From Burkholderia cepacia GG4 (GTDB lineage: Bacteria > Pseudomonadota > Gammaproteobacteria > Burkholderiales > Burkholderiaceae): a stretch of 64,000 bases of DNA. Made by a program: the position numbers and the translations under genes. The stretch covers positions 372,001 through 436,000 of the forward strand of contig NC_018513.1 of assembly GCF_000292915.1 (NCBI RefSeq), written 5' to 3'. The notes below the pieces were generated by a model. That model was given only the letters and a program-made list of their open reading frames with translations, was not told the DNA's origin and did no database searches. Of this stretch, positions 54,470 to 63,741 are shown one piece after another. Each line of letters opens with the position of its first letter. The stretch's first letter is position 1.

Positions 54470-55846
54470 ATGACCGGTATCGACTCCGTTGCGGCCGCCC
54501 TGCTGGCGAGCCGCCTCGACAGCCTGCTGACCGGCACCATGACGGCGCCCGCGGGCGGCGGCTCGACCGTACAGGTCGGCACGCCGGGCGCCGGCGCTTC
54601 GTCCCCGACTTCGGTGGGCAGCCCGCCGGCCGCGCCGCCGGCCTCCGCGCAGACCGCGCTGTCCGATGTCGCGCTCGTGCTCGACGCGATCTCGCGCTCG
54701 GGCGGCGTCGCGACGCCGGTGATCGCCGGGCGTGCGCCGCTGCTGGCCGATCCTGCCGTGCTGCTGAGCGCACCGGCCGCGCTGCCGGACGGGCCGCAGG
54801 CGGCTGAACCGGCGTCTTCCACACCTTCCTCCGCATCTTCGTCCGCCGGCTCGTCCGCCGGGGCGTCCGCTACGTCGTCCGCGGCTGCCGCGCGCGATGC
54901 GGCGAGCTTGCCGCCCGTCGCTGCGCTGCGCGCGGCGCTCGCGCAGGCTGTGAGCGAAAGCGGCCTGTTCTACGAGTCCCATCTCGCGCAGTGGCTGGCC
55001 GGCCAGCGCCCGCTCGCCGCGCTGATGCGCGAACCGCAGGCGCGCCTCGTGACCATGCCGGTGCCGGCCGCCCCGGATGCCGCGCAGCACGATGCGCCCG
55101 ACGTGCTCGACGAACTGCTCGCGCAGCGGTTGCCGTTGCCGGCGGCGGCGCGAACCGCCGCGCCGCCGGGTACGCCCGCGCCGGGCGGCGCGCTTGCGCA
55201 TGCGTTCGCGCAGAATGCTGCGATGGCCGTCCGGCAAGGCGCAACGTCGGGCGCGGCGGGCGTGGCCGATCCACTCGGCGCCCCCCCCGACACGCGCTCG
55301 ACTGCCGCGCGCGCCGAACTGGCCGCCGCGTCGTCCGATCCGCACGCGCAGACCTCGCCTTCCGTCCATCCGGCCGCCGTGCCGATCGTCCGGCAACAGC
55401 TCGATGCGCTCGCGACCGACCAGTTCCGCTGGGCGGGCGAGGCATGGCCCGGCGCGCGGCTCGACTGGACGATCGAGCCCGACGACCCCGGCGGCCATGC
55501 GTCGCGCGGCGGCGACGACCCGGGTGACGGCATCGCGTGGCGCACGCGGCTGACGCTGACGCTGCCGTCGCTCGGCACGGTCGATGCGGAACTGGTGTTG
55601 AACGGCGCCCAGCTCGTCGCGCGGCTGCGCGCGAATTCGGCCGGCGCCGACCTTCTCGCACGGAACGAGGCCGCGCTGCGGCAGCGGTTCGAGGGATCGG
55701 GGCTGCGGCTCGGCGGACTGTCGATCCGCGCGGTCGACGACGCACAGGACGCCTTCGACCCGCTGGTTGCACAAGCGGCGGCCGCCGCGTACGCGCGTAG
55801 CGCGGCCGGCGGCACGCAGGGCGCCGACGACGAGGCGCCGCGATGA
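54470..55846 (+). CDS. Second FliK-like hook-length control protein
   Basis: A 458-residue protein with a Ser/Ala/Pro-rich N-terminal half and a folded C-terminal domain with the FliK-type pattern TLTLPSLGTVDAELVLNGAQL. It is not closely related to the fliK at 46-47 kb. Its position after fliST and its coupling to an FlhB-tail protein suggest a role in export switching. Overlaps the next gene by four bases. Confidence 0.8.
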   Translation: MTGIDSVAAALLASRLDSLLTGTMTAPAGGGSTVQVGTPGAGASSPTSVGSPPAAPPASAQTALSDVALVLDAISRSGGVATPVIAGRAPLLADPAVLLSAPAALPDGPQAAEPASSTPSSASSSAGSSAGASATSSAAAARDAASLPPVAALRAALAQAVSESGLFYESHLAQWLAGQRPLAALMREPQARLVTMPVPAAPDAAQHDAPDVLDELLAQRLPLPAAARTAAPPGTPAPGGALAHAFAQNAAMAVRQGATSGAAGVADPLGAPPDTRSTAARAELAAASSDPHAQTSPSVHPAAVPIVRQQLDALATDQFRWAGEAWPGARLDWTIEPDDPGGHASRGGDDPGDGIAWRTRLTLTLPSLGTVDAELVLNGAQLVARLRANSAGADLLARNEAALRQRFEGSGLRLGGLSIRAVDDAQDAFDPLVAQAAAAAYARSAAGGTQGADDEAPR

Positions 55847-56169
55847 GCATGATGTCCCGCAAGCGCGCGGCCGCGCTCGTCTACGATCCGAAAGGCGGCG
55901 ACGCCGCGCCGCGCGTCGTCGCGAAGGGGTACGGCCTGCTCGCCGAGATGATCGTCGCTCGCGCACGCGATGCGGGGCTCTATGTGCACACCGCGCCGGA
56001 GATGGTGTCGCTGCTGATGCAGGTCGACCTCGACGACCGGATTCCGCCGCAGCTCTACCAGGCCGTCGCTGACCTGCTCGCGTGGCTGTACGCGCTCGAG
56101 CGCACCGAGGCCGAACCCGTGCCGGGCGACGCCGCGCCGCGCTTTCCGCTGCCGCCGCTGCGTCGCTGA
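55843..56169 (+). CDS. FlhB C-terminal domain-like export switch protein
   Basis: A 108-residue protein matching the cytoplasmic C-terminal domain of FlhB/EscU (ALVYDPKGGDAAPRVVAKGYG, then RIPPQLYQAVADLLAWLY). In FlhB the tail begins with the autocleaved NPTH motif; here that position is changed to YDPKG, so autocleavage is not expected. Such stand-alone FhlB proteins can partly replace the FlhB tail. Last gene of the operon. Confidence 0.87.
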   Translation: MSMMSRKRAAALVYDPKGGDAAPRVVAKGYGLLAEMIVARARDAGLYVHTAPEMVSLLMQVDLDDRIPPQLYQAVADLLAWLYALERTEAEPVPGDAAPRFPLPPLRR

Positions 56170-56348
56170 GCGCGCGGCACGCCACGGTTTCTTGCGAAAT
56201 CCTGTCTCGGCCTTTCGTAGTTATTTCGCCGCCATCTTTTGTTTACTTGGTTCGATCAGTACGCAATCTGCGCACTTTGTCGTTCATCGTCGGATTTTCG
56301 TGCGCGCCCGCGACACGCGGAAGGATTGAGCCGCCCCGCTGTTTGTGT

Positions 56349-56367
56349 AATGATATCCATTCTCATT
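56349..56367. promoter_or_regulatory. Fur box
   Basis: AATGATATCCATTCTCATT. Against the 7-1-7 Fur motif the core TGATATCCATTCTCA agrees at 11 of 14 paired positions. It lies about 90 bases ahead of the PepSY gene, suggesting iron repression. Confidence 0.75.
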
Positions 56368-56378
56368 TTCATGCTGCC

Positions 56379-56410
56379 CGGGCGGCGCACGTTTCTTCGT
56401 GCGCCGCCCG
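56379..56410 (+). promoter_or_regulatory. Long perfect hairpin in the PepSY gene leader
   Basis: A 13-bp perfect stem (CGGGCGGCGCACG/CGTGCGCCGCCCG, loop TTTCTT) between the Fur box and the start codon, followed by TTGCTTTG. It could be a leader attenuator or a leftover terminator. Confidence 0.6.
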
Positions 56411-56437
56411 TTGCTTTGAACGAATGGAAACTCTCGC

Positions 56438-57172
56438 GTGAACGCGCCCGAAACGATCGCCCCGCCGCAGGCGGGCATGCCCCCTGCGGGCGTCACCGTG
56501 CTGCATCCGGCCGCACGTCCCCTGACCGACGCTGAACTGGCGGCGCGCCGCCAGCGTTCGCGGCGCGCGACCTTCATCAAATGGCTGCGCAAGGTGCACG
56601 GCTGGGTCGGGCTATGGGGCGCGGTGCTCGGGCTGCTGTTCGGCGTGACGGGCGTGCTGCTCAACCATCGCGCGCCGCCGCTGAAGATCCCGACGGGCGA
56701 GCCGCAGGTCGAACAGATGCAGATTGCGTTGCCGGACCCGGTGCCGAAGTCGCCGGCCGCGATGACGAAGTGGCTGCAGCACGAGCTGCACTTCGACGGC
56801 CGGCCGGGCCGCGTGCGCAAGGAGCCCGCGCAGCCGGTGGCCTGGGGTGACAAGCGCGTGATGCAGCCCGAGCACTGGCAGATGGGCCTGTTCGGGCCGC
56901 ACCAGAACCTGCAGGCCGAATACTGGGTTGGCAACGGCTACGTGTCGGTGAAGCGCACCGGCAACACGTTCCTGACGACACTGAACAACCTGCATCGCGG
57001 TGTCGGCATGAGTCTCGGCTGGGTGCTGCTGATGGACACGATCGCGGGCTCGCTGATCCTGTTGTCGCTGACCGGCGTGCTGCTGTGGACGGAGCTGAAC
57101 AAGCGCCGCACGGTCGGCGTCGTGCTGGTGGCCGGCTCGGTCGCCGCGGCGTTCGCCGCGGGCCTCGCCTGA
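56438..57172 (+). CDS. PepSY-associated TM helix protein, iron-regulated
   Basis: A 244-residue inner-membrane protein with three or four helices in a PepSY-TM arrangement. HGWVGLWGAVLGLLFGVTGVLLNH opens the membrane part (given as its central portion), and the second signature NNLHRGVGMSLGWVLLMDTIAGS follows. His residues in these helices probably bind heme, as in iron reductases linked to siderophore uptake. The start is a GTG at 56438 with weak ribosome binding. The Fur box upstream supports an iron role. Confidence 0.82.
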   Translation: MNAPETIAPPQAGMPPAGVTVLHPAARPLTDAELAARRQRSRRATFIKWLRKVHGWVGLWGAVLGLLFGVTGVLLNHRAPPLKIPTGEPQVEQMQIALPDPVPKSPAAMTKWLQHELHFDGRPGRVRKEPAQPVAWGDKRVMQPEHWQMGLFGPHQNLQAEYWVGNGYVSVKRTGNTFLTTLNNLHRGVGMSLGWVLLMDTIAGSLILLSLTGVLLWTELNKRRTVGVVLVAGSVAAAFAAGLA

Positions 57173-57254
57173 CGCAAGCGTCGGATCGCGCCGGCCTGCG
57201 GCTGGCGCGTGATGCGGATCCGGCCGTGCGGCCATGCGCCGGCGCCGGTCGACC

Positions 57255-58280
57255 TCAGAAGCCGCAGGTCGCGCCGTTGTTGGCCGCGATCTCGCGGGCG
57301 GCCTTCGCGCCTTCGACCTGCAGGATCGTCGGCAGCGACACGTTGTTCTTCGCGGCCGTGACCTCGGCGAGGATCGAGATCGCGATTTCCGGCGGCGTCC
57401 GGCTGCCGATGTAAATGCCGGCAGGCCCGTGCAGCCGCGCGAGTTCCGCGTCGTTCAGGTCGAATTCGAGCAGCCGCTCGCGCCGTGCCGCGTTGTTGCG
57501 CCGGGAGCCGAGCGCGCCCACGTAGAACGCGGGCGTCTTCAGCGCCTCCATCAGCGCGAGATCGTCGAGCTTCGGGTCGTGCGTGAGCGCGATCACGGCA
57601 GAACGCGCGTCGAGCTTCATGTCGAGCACGGTGTCGTCGGGCATCGTGTGCACGACGCGCGTGCCCGGCACGTCCCACGCATCCGTGTATTCCTCGCGCG
57701 GATCGCAGACCGTCACCTGGTAGTCGAGCCCGACCGCGATCTGGCACAGATAGCGCGACAACTGTCCCGCGCCGATCACGAGCATCCGGTAGCGCGGCCC
57801 GTGGATCGTGACGAGCCGTTCGCCGTCGAACGCGAGCCCGTCGGTTGCCTGCGCGGGCGACAGCGATGCGCGGCCGGTCGCGAGCGTCATCGTGCGCGTG
57901 ACGAGCCGGCCGGCTTCCACTTCCGCGCACAGTGCGGCGATCCCGCTGTCGCGCGTGAGCGGTTCCAGCACGAGCTGGATCGTGCCGCCGCAAGGCAGGC
58001 CGAAGCGGTGCGCTTCCTCGGCCGTCACGCCGTACTTGACGGCTTCCGGGCGCGCGTCGGCCGCGATGCCGCTCGCATGCACGCGAGCGATCAGGTCATC
58101 CTCGATACACCCGCCGGACACGGAGCCGACCACGAGCCCGTCCTCGCGCACCGCGAGCATCGCGCCCTCGGGGCGCGGCGACGAGCCCCACGTCTTCACG
58201 ACCGTCACGAGCAGCACGCGACGCCCTTCGTCGAGCCAGCGCGCGCTCGACTTCAACACGTCGAGATCCACACTTTCCAT
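57255..58280 (-). CDS. XdhC/CoxI family protein
   Basis: A 341-residue XdhC-like protein: N-terminal XdhC/CoxI domain (VVKTWGSSPRPEGAMLAV, GSVSGGCIEDDL) and a C-terminal Rossmann domain (MLVIGAGQLSRYLCQIA). These proteins insert or sulfurate the molybdenum cofactor in xanthine dehydrogenase-type enzymes. No xdhAB genes are in the window. Start at 58280 follows GAGGTAA. Confidence 0.9.
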   Translation of the reverse strand: MESVDLDVLKSSARWLDEGRRVLLVTVVKTWGSSPRPEGAMLAVREDGLVVGSVSGGCIEDDLIARVHASGIAADARPEAVKYGVTAEEAHRFGLPCGGTIQLVLEPLTRDSGIAALCAEVEAGRLVTRTMTLATGRASLSPAQATDGLAFDGERLVTIHGPRYRMLVIGAGQLSRYLCQIAVGLDYQVTVCDPREEYTDAWDVPGTRVVHTMPDDTVLDMKLDARSAVIALTHDPKLDDLALMEALKTPAFYVGALGSRRNNAARRERLLEFDLNDAELARLHGPAGIYIGSRTPPEIAISILAEVTAAKNNVSLPTILQVEGAKAAREIAANNGATCGF

Positions 58281-58453
58281 CGTCGTTACCTCATTGATTG
58301 GGCGCATTATGAACCGCCTGCCGCCGCCTTGCTTGCCGCGTGCCGGCGCGTGGCCGAGCGGTGGCGGGAATCGGGAGGGCCGGTGCGGACGGCTGGTGTG
58401 AAGGGCCGGCGCGGAGGGCTTGTTCGGACTGCCTGCCGCGCCCGCAAAAAAGC

Positions 58454-58486
58454 AAACGGCGCACCCGCGAGGCGAGTGCGCCGTTT
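58454..58486 (-). terminator. Terminator of the amino acid permease gene
   Basis: An 11-bp perfect stem AAACGGCGCAC/GTGCGCCGTTT, followed on the minus strand by GCTTTTTT, 36 bases past the permease stop. Confidence 0.88.
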
Positions 58487-58521
58487 CAGCGGGGCGACGC
58501 ATGGCGCGTCGCCGTCGTGTT

Positions 58522-59922
58522 TCAGTCCGCGTGGCCGCGGGCGAGCTTCGAGTGGTGCCGCGAATACAGGAAGTAGACCACGAGGCCGATCACGAGCCAG
58601 ATGCCGAACGCGGCCCACGTGACGGGCTGCAGGTTCAGCATCAGGAACAGGCACGAGCCGACCGCGAGGATCGGCACCACCGGCACGCCGGGGCAACGGA
58701 ACGCGCGCGGCAGGTCCGGGTGCGTGCGGCGCAGCACCAGCACCGCGATCGACACCATCGAGAACGCGGCGAGCGTGCCGATGTTGATCAGCTCGGCGAG
58801 CACGTTGAGCGGCACGAGCGCGGCGATTAGCCCGAAGAACAGGCCGACGAGCCAGGTCGTCAGGAACGGCGTCGCGTAGCGCGGATGCACGCGCGACAGC
58901 GTCGCCGGCAGCAGCCCGTCGCGCGACATCGCGAAGATGATCCGCGTCTGGCCGTAGCTCATCACGAGGATCACGGTCAGCATGCCGAGCACCGCGCCGA
59001 GGTCGATGAAGCCCGCGACCCACTTCTCGCCGGCGATCTGCAGCGCATACGAGATCGGGTGTGACACGTTCGCGTACTGGGCCGACGGCACGATACCGGT
59101 CGCGATCGCCGCCACCGTCACGTACAGCACTGCGCACACCGCGAGCGACGCGATGATGCCGATCGGCAGGTCGCGCTTCGGATTCTTCACTTCCTCGGCC
59201 GCCGACGACACCGCGTCGAAGCCGATGAACGCGAAGAACATCACGGCCGCCGCGCCGAACACGCCGTTCCAGCCGTGCGGCATGAACGGCTTCCAGTTCG
59301 CGGGCGTCACGTGGAACAGGCCGACGGCGATCACGAGCAGCACCACCGTCACCTTGATGAACACCATGATGTTGTTGATGCGGGTCGACTCGCGGATGCC
59401 GATCGACAGCAGCGTTGTGATCACCAGCATCACGAGGAACGCAGGCAGGTTGAACCACGTGGCGACGCCCGGAATCGCGCCAGGCGCGGCCGTCAGCACG
59501 GTCGGCAGCGTGAGCCCGAAGCCCTGCAGCAGCGACTGCAGGTAGCCCGACCAGCCGACCGACACGGCCGATGAGGCGAGGCCGTATTCGAGCATCAGGT
59601 CCCAGCCGATGATCCACGCGACGAGCTCGCCGAGTGTCGCGTACGAATACGTGTAGATCGAGCCCGCGACGGGAATCGTCGACGCAAATTCGGCGTACGA
59701 CAGCGCGGCGAGGCCGCACGCGATCGCGGCGATCACGAATGACAGCATCAGCGCCGGGCCGGCCTGCACGGCGCCCGTGCCGGTCAGCACGAAGATACCG
59801 GTGCCGATGATCGCGCCGATGCCGAGGAAGGTGAGGTCGATCGCGCCGAGCGCTTTCTTGAGCCCGGCGCCATGCGCGCCGGCGATCATGCGATCGACGT
59901 TTTTCTTGCGGAAGAGTGACAT
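58522..59922 (-). CDS. APC-family amino acid permease (CAT-like)
   Basis: A 466-residue amino acid transporter with about 12 helices. The family signature GIGAIIGTGIFVLTG is near residue 35, and FFAFIGFDAVSSAAEEVKNP is the CAT/YhdG-type helix 6 region. It likely imports a cationic or branched amino acid; substrate not assignable. Monocistronic with its own terminator. Confidence 0.9.
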   Translation of the reverse strand: MSLFRKKNVDRMIAGAHGAGLKKALGAIDLTFLGIGAIIGTGIFVLTGTGAVQAGPALMLSFVIAAIACGLAALSYAEFASTIPVAGSIYTYSYATLGELVAWIIGWDLMLEYGLASSAVSVGWSGYLQSLLQGFGLTLPTVLTAAPGAIPGVATWFNLPAFLVMLVITTLLSIGIRESTRINNIMVFIKVTVVLLVIAVGLFHVTPANWKPFMPHGWNGVFGAAAVMFFAFIGFDAVSSAAEEVKNPKRDLPIGIIASLAVCAVLYVTVAAIATGIVPSAQYANVSHPISYALQIAGEKWVAGFIDLGAVLGMLTVILVMSYGQTRIIFAMSRDGLLPATLSRVHPRYATPFLTTWLVGLFFGLIAALVPLNVLAELINIGTLAAFSMVSIAVLVLRRTHPDLPRAFRCPGVPVVPILAVGSCLFLMLNLQPVTWAAFGIWLVIGLVVYFLYSRHHSKLARGHAD

Positions 59923-60127
59923 TGCGATGAATCGCCAGCGCGCGCGAGCGCGGGGACGCTGACCGAGTGAAAACCCGTAATTTTAGCCGATTTGGCGTGG
60001 AAACCTCGCTGCGGCGCAGCGCTGCACTGCGGAATCGTCCGATAAAACAAGCGCTTGCGTGCCATGCGCGACGCCCGGCGGGTGCCGCGCCGCGCACCGG
60101 GCCGGTGAATCGGGCGACCCCGGTGCT

Positions 60128-60784
60128 TCAGGCGCCCGACGCGGGCGCCATGTCGACGAGCCGGTTGCTCATCACGTAGAACGTGAGTTCCGCGTTGTTC
60201 GACAGCCGCATCTTCTCGAGCAGCCGCGAGCGGTACACGCTGACCGTCTTCACCGACAGCGACAGCGTGTTCGCGATGTCGGTGAGGCGCTTGCCCGACG
60301 CCAGCATGCAGAGCGTCTGGTATTCGCGGTCGGACAGCTTCTCGTGCGGCAATGGCTCGTTCTCGAACGACACGTATTCGGCGAGCGCCTCGGCCATCGC
60401 CGGGCTCACGTACTTGCGGCCGGCCGCGACTTGCTGGATCGCGCCGATCATCTGCGCGGCATTCACCGTCTTCGACAGGTAGCCGGCCGCGCCGGCCTTC
60501 AGCGCGCGCACCGCGTACTGGTCCTCGCGGTACATCGAGAACATCAGCACCGGCGTGCCCGGCAGCTTGCGCTTGATGCGCTTGAGCACCTCGATGCCGT
60601 TCGCATCCGGCAGCGAGATGTCGAGCAGGATCACGTCGAAGCTCTGGCGGTCGACGGCGGCCACCGCATCGCCGCCGGTCTCGGCTTCGGTCACTTCGCG
60701 CGCGATGCCGCGGTCGATCAGCAGGTGGCGGATCCCTTGCCGGACGATTGCGTGATCGTCCACGAGCAGGATGTTCAGGCTCAT
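60128..60784 (-). CDS. NarL/LuxR-family response regulator
   Basis: A 218-residue regulator: receiver domain with phospho-acceptor Asp55 (VILLDISLP) and a LuxR-type helix-turn-helix (LSDREYQTLCMLASGKRLTD then SVKTVSVYRSRLLEKM). Seven bases downstream of its histidine kinase. It resembles UhpA/NarL regulators; targets unknown. Confidence 0.92.
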   Translation of the reverse strand: MSLNILLVDDHAIVRQGIRHLLIDRGIAREVTEAETGGDAVAAVDRQSFDVILLDISLPDANGIEVLKRIKRKLPGTPVLMFSMYREDQYAVRALKAGAAGYLSKTVNAAQMIGAIQQVAAGRKYVSPAMAEALAEYVSFENEPLPHEKLSDREYQTLCMLASGKRLTDIANTLSLSVKTVSVYRSRLLEKMRLSNNAELTFYVMSNRLVDMAPASGA

Positions 60785-60791
60785 CAGGACC

Positions 60792-61607
60792 TCACGAACA
60801 CGACGCACGGCGCGTCGCGGCGCGTACGGCGAACAGCGAGTCCCACGCGAAGCGCGCGGTGACGCGCGTGCCGCGGCGCGATTCCGGCGCGCTGGTGTCG
60901 AAGCTGCCGCCGAACGCTTCGCAGCGGGCGCGCATGCCGGCGAGGCCGTAGCCGCTGCGCCGGCTGCGCGCGAAACCGGTCCCATCGTCGGTGACGATCA
61001 GCGACAGATGCGTGCCGTCCGTGTCGATCTGCACGTCGACGGACGCGGCGCGCGCGTGCTTCGCGACGTTCGCCAGCGCTTCCTGCGCGACGCGGAAGAT
61101 CGCGAGCGCGCTGGCGCCACCGAGTTGCGTGAGTCGTGCGTCGGCCGCGCACACGAAGCTCGTGCGCAGGCCGGTGCGCGCCGCGTGGCTGTCGGTCCAT
61201 GCCGACAACGCGCCGACCAGCCCTCCGTCGAGCGCCGGCGTGTCGCGTTCGTCGATCAGCCGGCGATTTGCGTCGGTCGCGGCCTCGAGCGCCTGCTGGG
61301 CGAGCTCGAGCGCGCGCAGGCAGCCGTCCGGCGCATCGGCCGGCAGCCACGTTTGAACGTTTGCGAGCGCGAAACGTGCGGCGGTGAGTTCGGCGCCGAG
61401 CCCGTCATGCAACTCGCCGGCCAGATGGCGGCGGGCCGCTTCGTCGGCGGCCAGCAGTTGCTCCGACAGCGCCGCGATCCGGGCTGCGGACGCTTCGCGT
61501 GTGGGCAGGGCTTCGGCCATGGCCGGCGTAGCGGCGCAGCTGTGCACCAGCTGCCGCGACGGGAACGGGGCGTGAGCGCCCGCTGGCGCGTTGAGCGACG
61601 TATCCAT
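60792..61607 (-). CDS. Cytoplasmic NarX-type sensor histidine kinase
   Basis: A 271-residue HisKA_3 kinase. Phospho-accepting His67 is in AGELHDGLGAELTAARFAL, and the ATPase has IVTDDGTGF and SGYGLAGMRARCEAFGG. There are no membrane helices and no recognisable sensor domain, so input probably comes through a partner or the first 45 residues. Start at 61607 follows AGGGAGAG. Operon with the response regulator. Confidence 0.9.
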   Translation of the reverse strand: MDTSLNAPAGAHAPFPSRQLVHSCAATPAMAEALPTREASAARIAALSEQLLAADEAARRHLAGELHDGLGAELTAARFALANVQTWLPADAPDGCLRALELAQQALEAATDANRRLIDERDTPALDGGLVGALSAWTDSHAARTGLRTSFVCAADARLTQLGGASALAIFRVAQEALANVAKHARAASVDVQIDTDGTHLSLIVTDDGTGFARSRRSGYGLAGMRARCEAFGGSFDTSAPESRRGTRVTARFAWDSLFAVRAATRRASCS

Positions 61608-62022
61608 GACTCTCCCTGCTGTCAGAAAGCGGTTCAGACACCGGCTGGCTGGGTGAATTGGCTGCCGTTTCGATGACGGCCGCCGCCAGAGAATCGCCGC
61701 ATCCAGAGGTAACAAAAGTTACATTTTGTAACGTTTGCATCCGACCCTTCAATGACCGTCCGAACGGCAACCACGCGGGCCGAATCATATCTCAAAAATT
61801 CTGAAAAGGTCATGTCGGGCGGACATTTAAGGGTAAATGTGAATAATCGGAATGAAGCTGTTGTAGGAAAAACACTGACATGAAAGTATGCGAACAGCCC
61901 GTATCCAAATGTAACTATTTGAGATGGGATGGTCCCAGTTTGTAACGAATTCGCCAAGTAGGGACGAAAAAAAACCGGAGCTTTTGCTCCGGTTCTTGAT
62001 GCGGCACAAATTCGGGGATCGA
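61608..62022. other. Regulatory gap between the two-component genes and fpr
   Basis: No gene. It is AT-rich from 61690 to 61975. It contains repeated GTAAC/GTTAC pentamers (GTAAC-4-GTTAC-5-GTAAC at 61709-61732, plus copies near 61913 and 61941) that form overlapping palindromes, and the fpr terminator at its right end. Confidence 0.6.
61973..61994 (-). terminator. Terminator of fpr
   Basis: A 9-bp perfect stem AACCGGAGC/GCTCCGGTT with a TTTT loop and a run of eight T on the minus strand. Confidence 0.95.
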
Positions 62023-62793
62023 TCAGTCCACGAATGCGCGCTCGATCACGTAGTGACCCGGTGCGCTGTTCTTGCCTTCGACGAGTCCGGCCTGCTTCAG
62101 CAGGTCGGTCGTGTCCTTCAGCATCGCGGTGCTGCCGCACAGCATCACGCGGTCGTTTTCCGGCGAGAACGGCGGCACGTCGAGATCCGTGAACAGCTTG
62201 CCCGTCGCGATCAGGTCGGTGATGCGGCCCTCGTTGTCGAACGCTTCGCGCGTGACCGTCGGGTAGTAGACGAGCTTTTCCTTGATGATGTCGCCAAGGT
62301 ACTCGTGGCCCGGCAGGTCGTGCTTGATGTAGTCCATGTACGCCAGCTCGCCCTTCAGGCGGCAGGTGTGCGTCAGGATGACCTTGTCGAAGCGTTCGTA
62401 GATGTCCGGGTCGCGGATGATCGACATGAACGGGGCGAGGCCCGTGCCGGTCGACAGCATCCACAGCGTCTTGCCGGGCAGCAGGTTGTCGGCGACGAGC
62501 GTGCCGGTCGGCTTCTTGCCGATCAGCACCGGGTCGCCCACCTTCAGGTGCTGCAGGCGCGACGTCAGCGGGCCGTTCTGGACCTTGATGCTGAAGAATT
62601 CGAGGTGCTCTTCGTAGTTCGGGCTGACGATCGAGTAGGCGCGCGCAAGCGGCTTGCCGTCGACCTCGAGGCCGACCATCGTGAATTCGCCGTTGTTGAA
62701 GCGCAGGCTCGGCTCACGAGTGCAGGTGAAGCTGAAAAGCGTGTCGGTCCAGTGGTGGACGGATTGGACGGTGGCGGTGTCGTATTTGCTCAT
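62023..62793 (-). CDS. fpr: Ferredoxin--NADP(+) reductase
   Basis: Fpr, 256 residues, exchanges electrons between NADPH and ferredoxin or flavodoxin, often in oxidative stress. FAD motif ARAYSIVSPNYEE, NADP motif STGTGLAPFMSIIRDP, and the C-terminal FVD end are typical of the bacterial subclass. Start at 62793; own terminator. Confidence 0.95.
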   Translation of the reverse strand: MSKYDTATVQSVHHWTDTLFSFTCTREPSLRFNNGEFTMVGLEVDGKPLARAYSIVSPNYEEHLEFFSIKVQNGPLTSRLQHLKVGDPVLIGKKPTGTLVADNLLPGKTLWMLSTGTGLAPFMSIIRDPDIYERFDKVILTHTCRLKGELAYMDYIKHDLPGHEYLGDIIKEKLVYYPTVTREAFDNEGRITDLIATGKLFTDLDVPPFSPENDRVMLCGSTAMLKDTTDLLKQAGLVEGKNSAPGHYVIERAFVD

Positions 62794-63019
62794 GGCTTTG
62801 AAAACGGACGCGCGTAGCGAACGCGTGTAACGGGCCCAAAAACGGGCAAAAAACCGAGTGCGTCGGCCCGATCGAGGATCGGCCGGCCGGCGCGTCGGAC
62901 ACGCGCCTTCTCGATGACAGACGATTGAGGAACTGGTTATTTTACCCTGCTTGGGGCAGATGCGGGCTTGACCCGCGCGGCTGCGCGGATTTGGCGCAAC
63001 GAATTATTTCAACCGGCTT

Positions 63020-63667
63020 TCAGCGATCGGCTGCGAGCTTTGCGCCGAGGCCGACGAGCGCGGCCCCGCACAGCGCGTCGAGCGGGCGCCGCACGCGCCG
63101 GTAGCCGCGCTGCGCGCGCGGGCTCGCGAACAGATAGGCGACGCTCGAATACCAGCCGGCCGACAGCACACCGATCGTCACCAGCACCGCGCCGTTGAAC
63201 CACAGCGGCACGTGCGCGGGCAGCATCGCCGCGAACACGCTGGTCCAGAACGCGCACGATTTCGGGTTGGTCAGGCACGTGAGCAGGCCGCTGCGATAGG
63301 CGCGCAGGTAGTCGCGCGGGTGCGGTGCGGCAGGCGGCACGCGCGCGTCCGGCGCGTCGGCCGGCGCCGGATCGCGGCGCACGCCCGAGCGCAGCAGCTT
63401 GACGCCGAAATACACGAGATAGACGGCGCCGCCGATCCGGATCGTCTCGTACAGCCATTCGACCTGGTGCAACACGGCCGCGAGGCCGAGCATCGCGAGC
63501 GTTGCCCACGCGACCGATGCGGTGCCGACGCCGAGCGCCGACGCGGCGCCGAGACTGCGCCGCCCCGCGAGCGACAGTTGCGAAATCATGAAGAAATTCG
63601 GGCCGGGCGTGATCGCCGCGACGAGGTAGACCACGGCGATTTGCAGCAGGATCGGGAGGTAGGACAT
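63020..63667 (-). CDS. LysE/RhtB-family amino acid exporter
   Basis: A 215-residue transporter with about six helices. It has the N-terminal AAITPGPNFFMI motif of the LysE/RhtB family and TCLTNPKSCAFWTSVFAAM, a second hallmark. Exports amino acids; substrate unknown. Start at 63667 (MSYLPILLQ). A Pro/Ala-rich loop interrupts the middle. Confidence 0.88.
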   Translation of the reverse strand: MSYLPILLQIAVVYLVAAITPGPNFFMISQLSLAGRRSLGAASALGVGTASVAWATLAMLGLAAVLHQVEWLYETIRIGGAVYLVYFGVKLLRSGVRRDPAPADAPDARVPPAAPHPRDYLRAYRSGLLTCLTNPKSCAFWTSVFAAMLPAHVPLWFNGAVLVTIGVLSAGWYSSVAYLFASPRAQRGYRRVRRPLDALCGAALVGLGAKLAADR

Positions 63668-63741
63668 GGCGGCGCGGCGGCGGGGCGGGCAAAGCGCTAC
63701 TGTAGCGTGCACCGCGCGGCCGCGCTTGCGGCGTTACCGGA

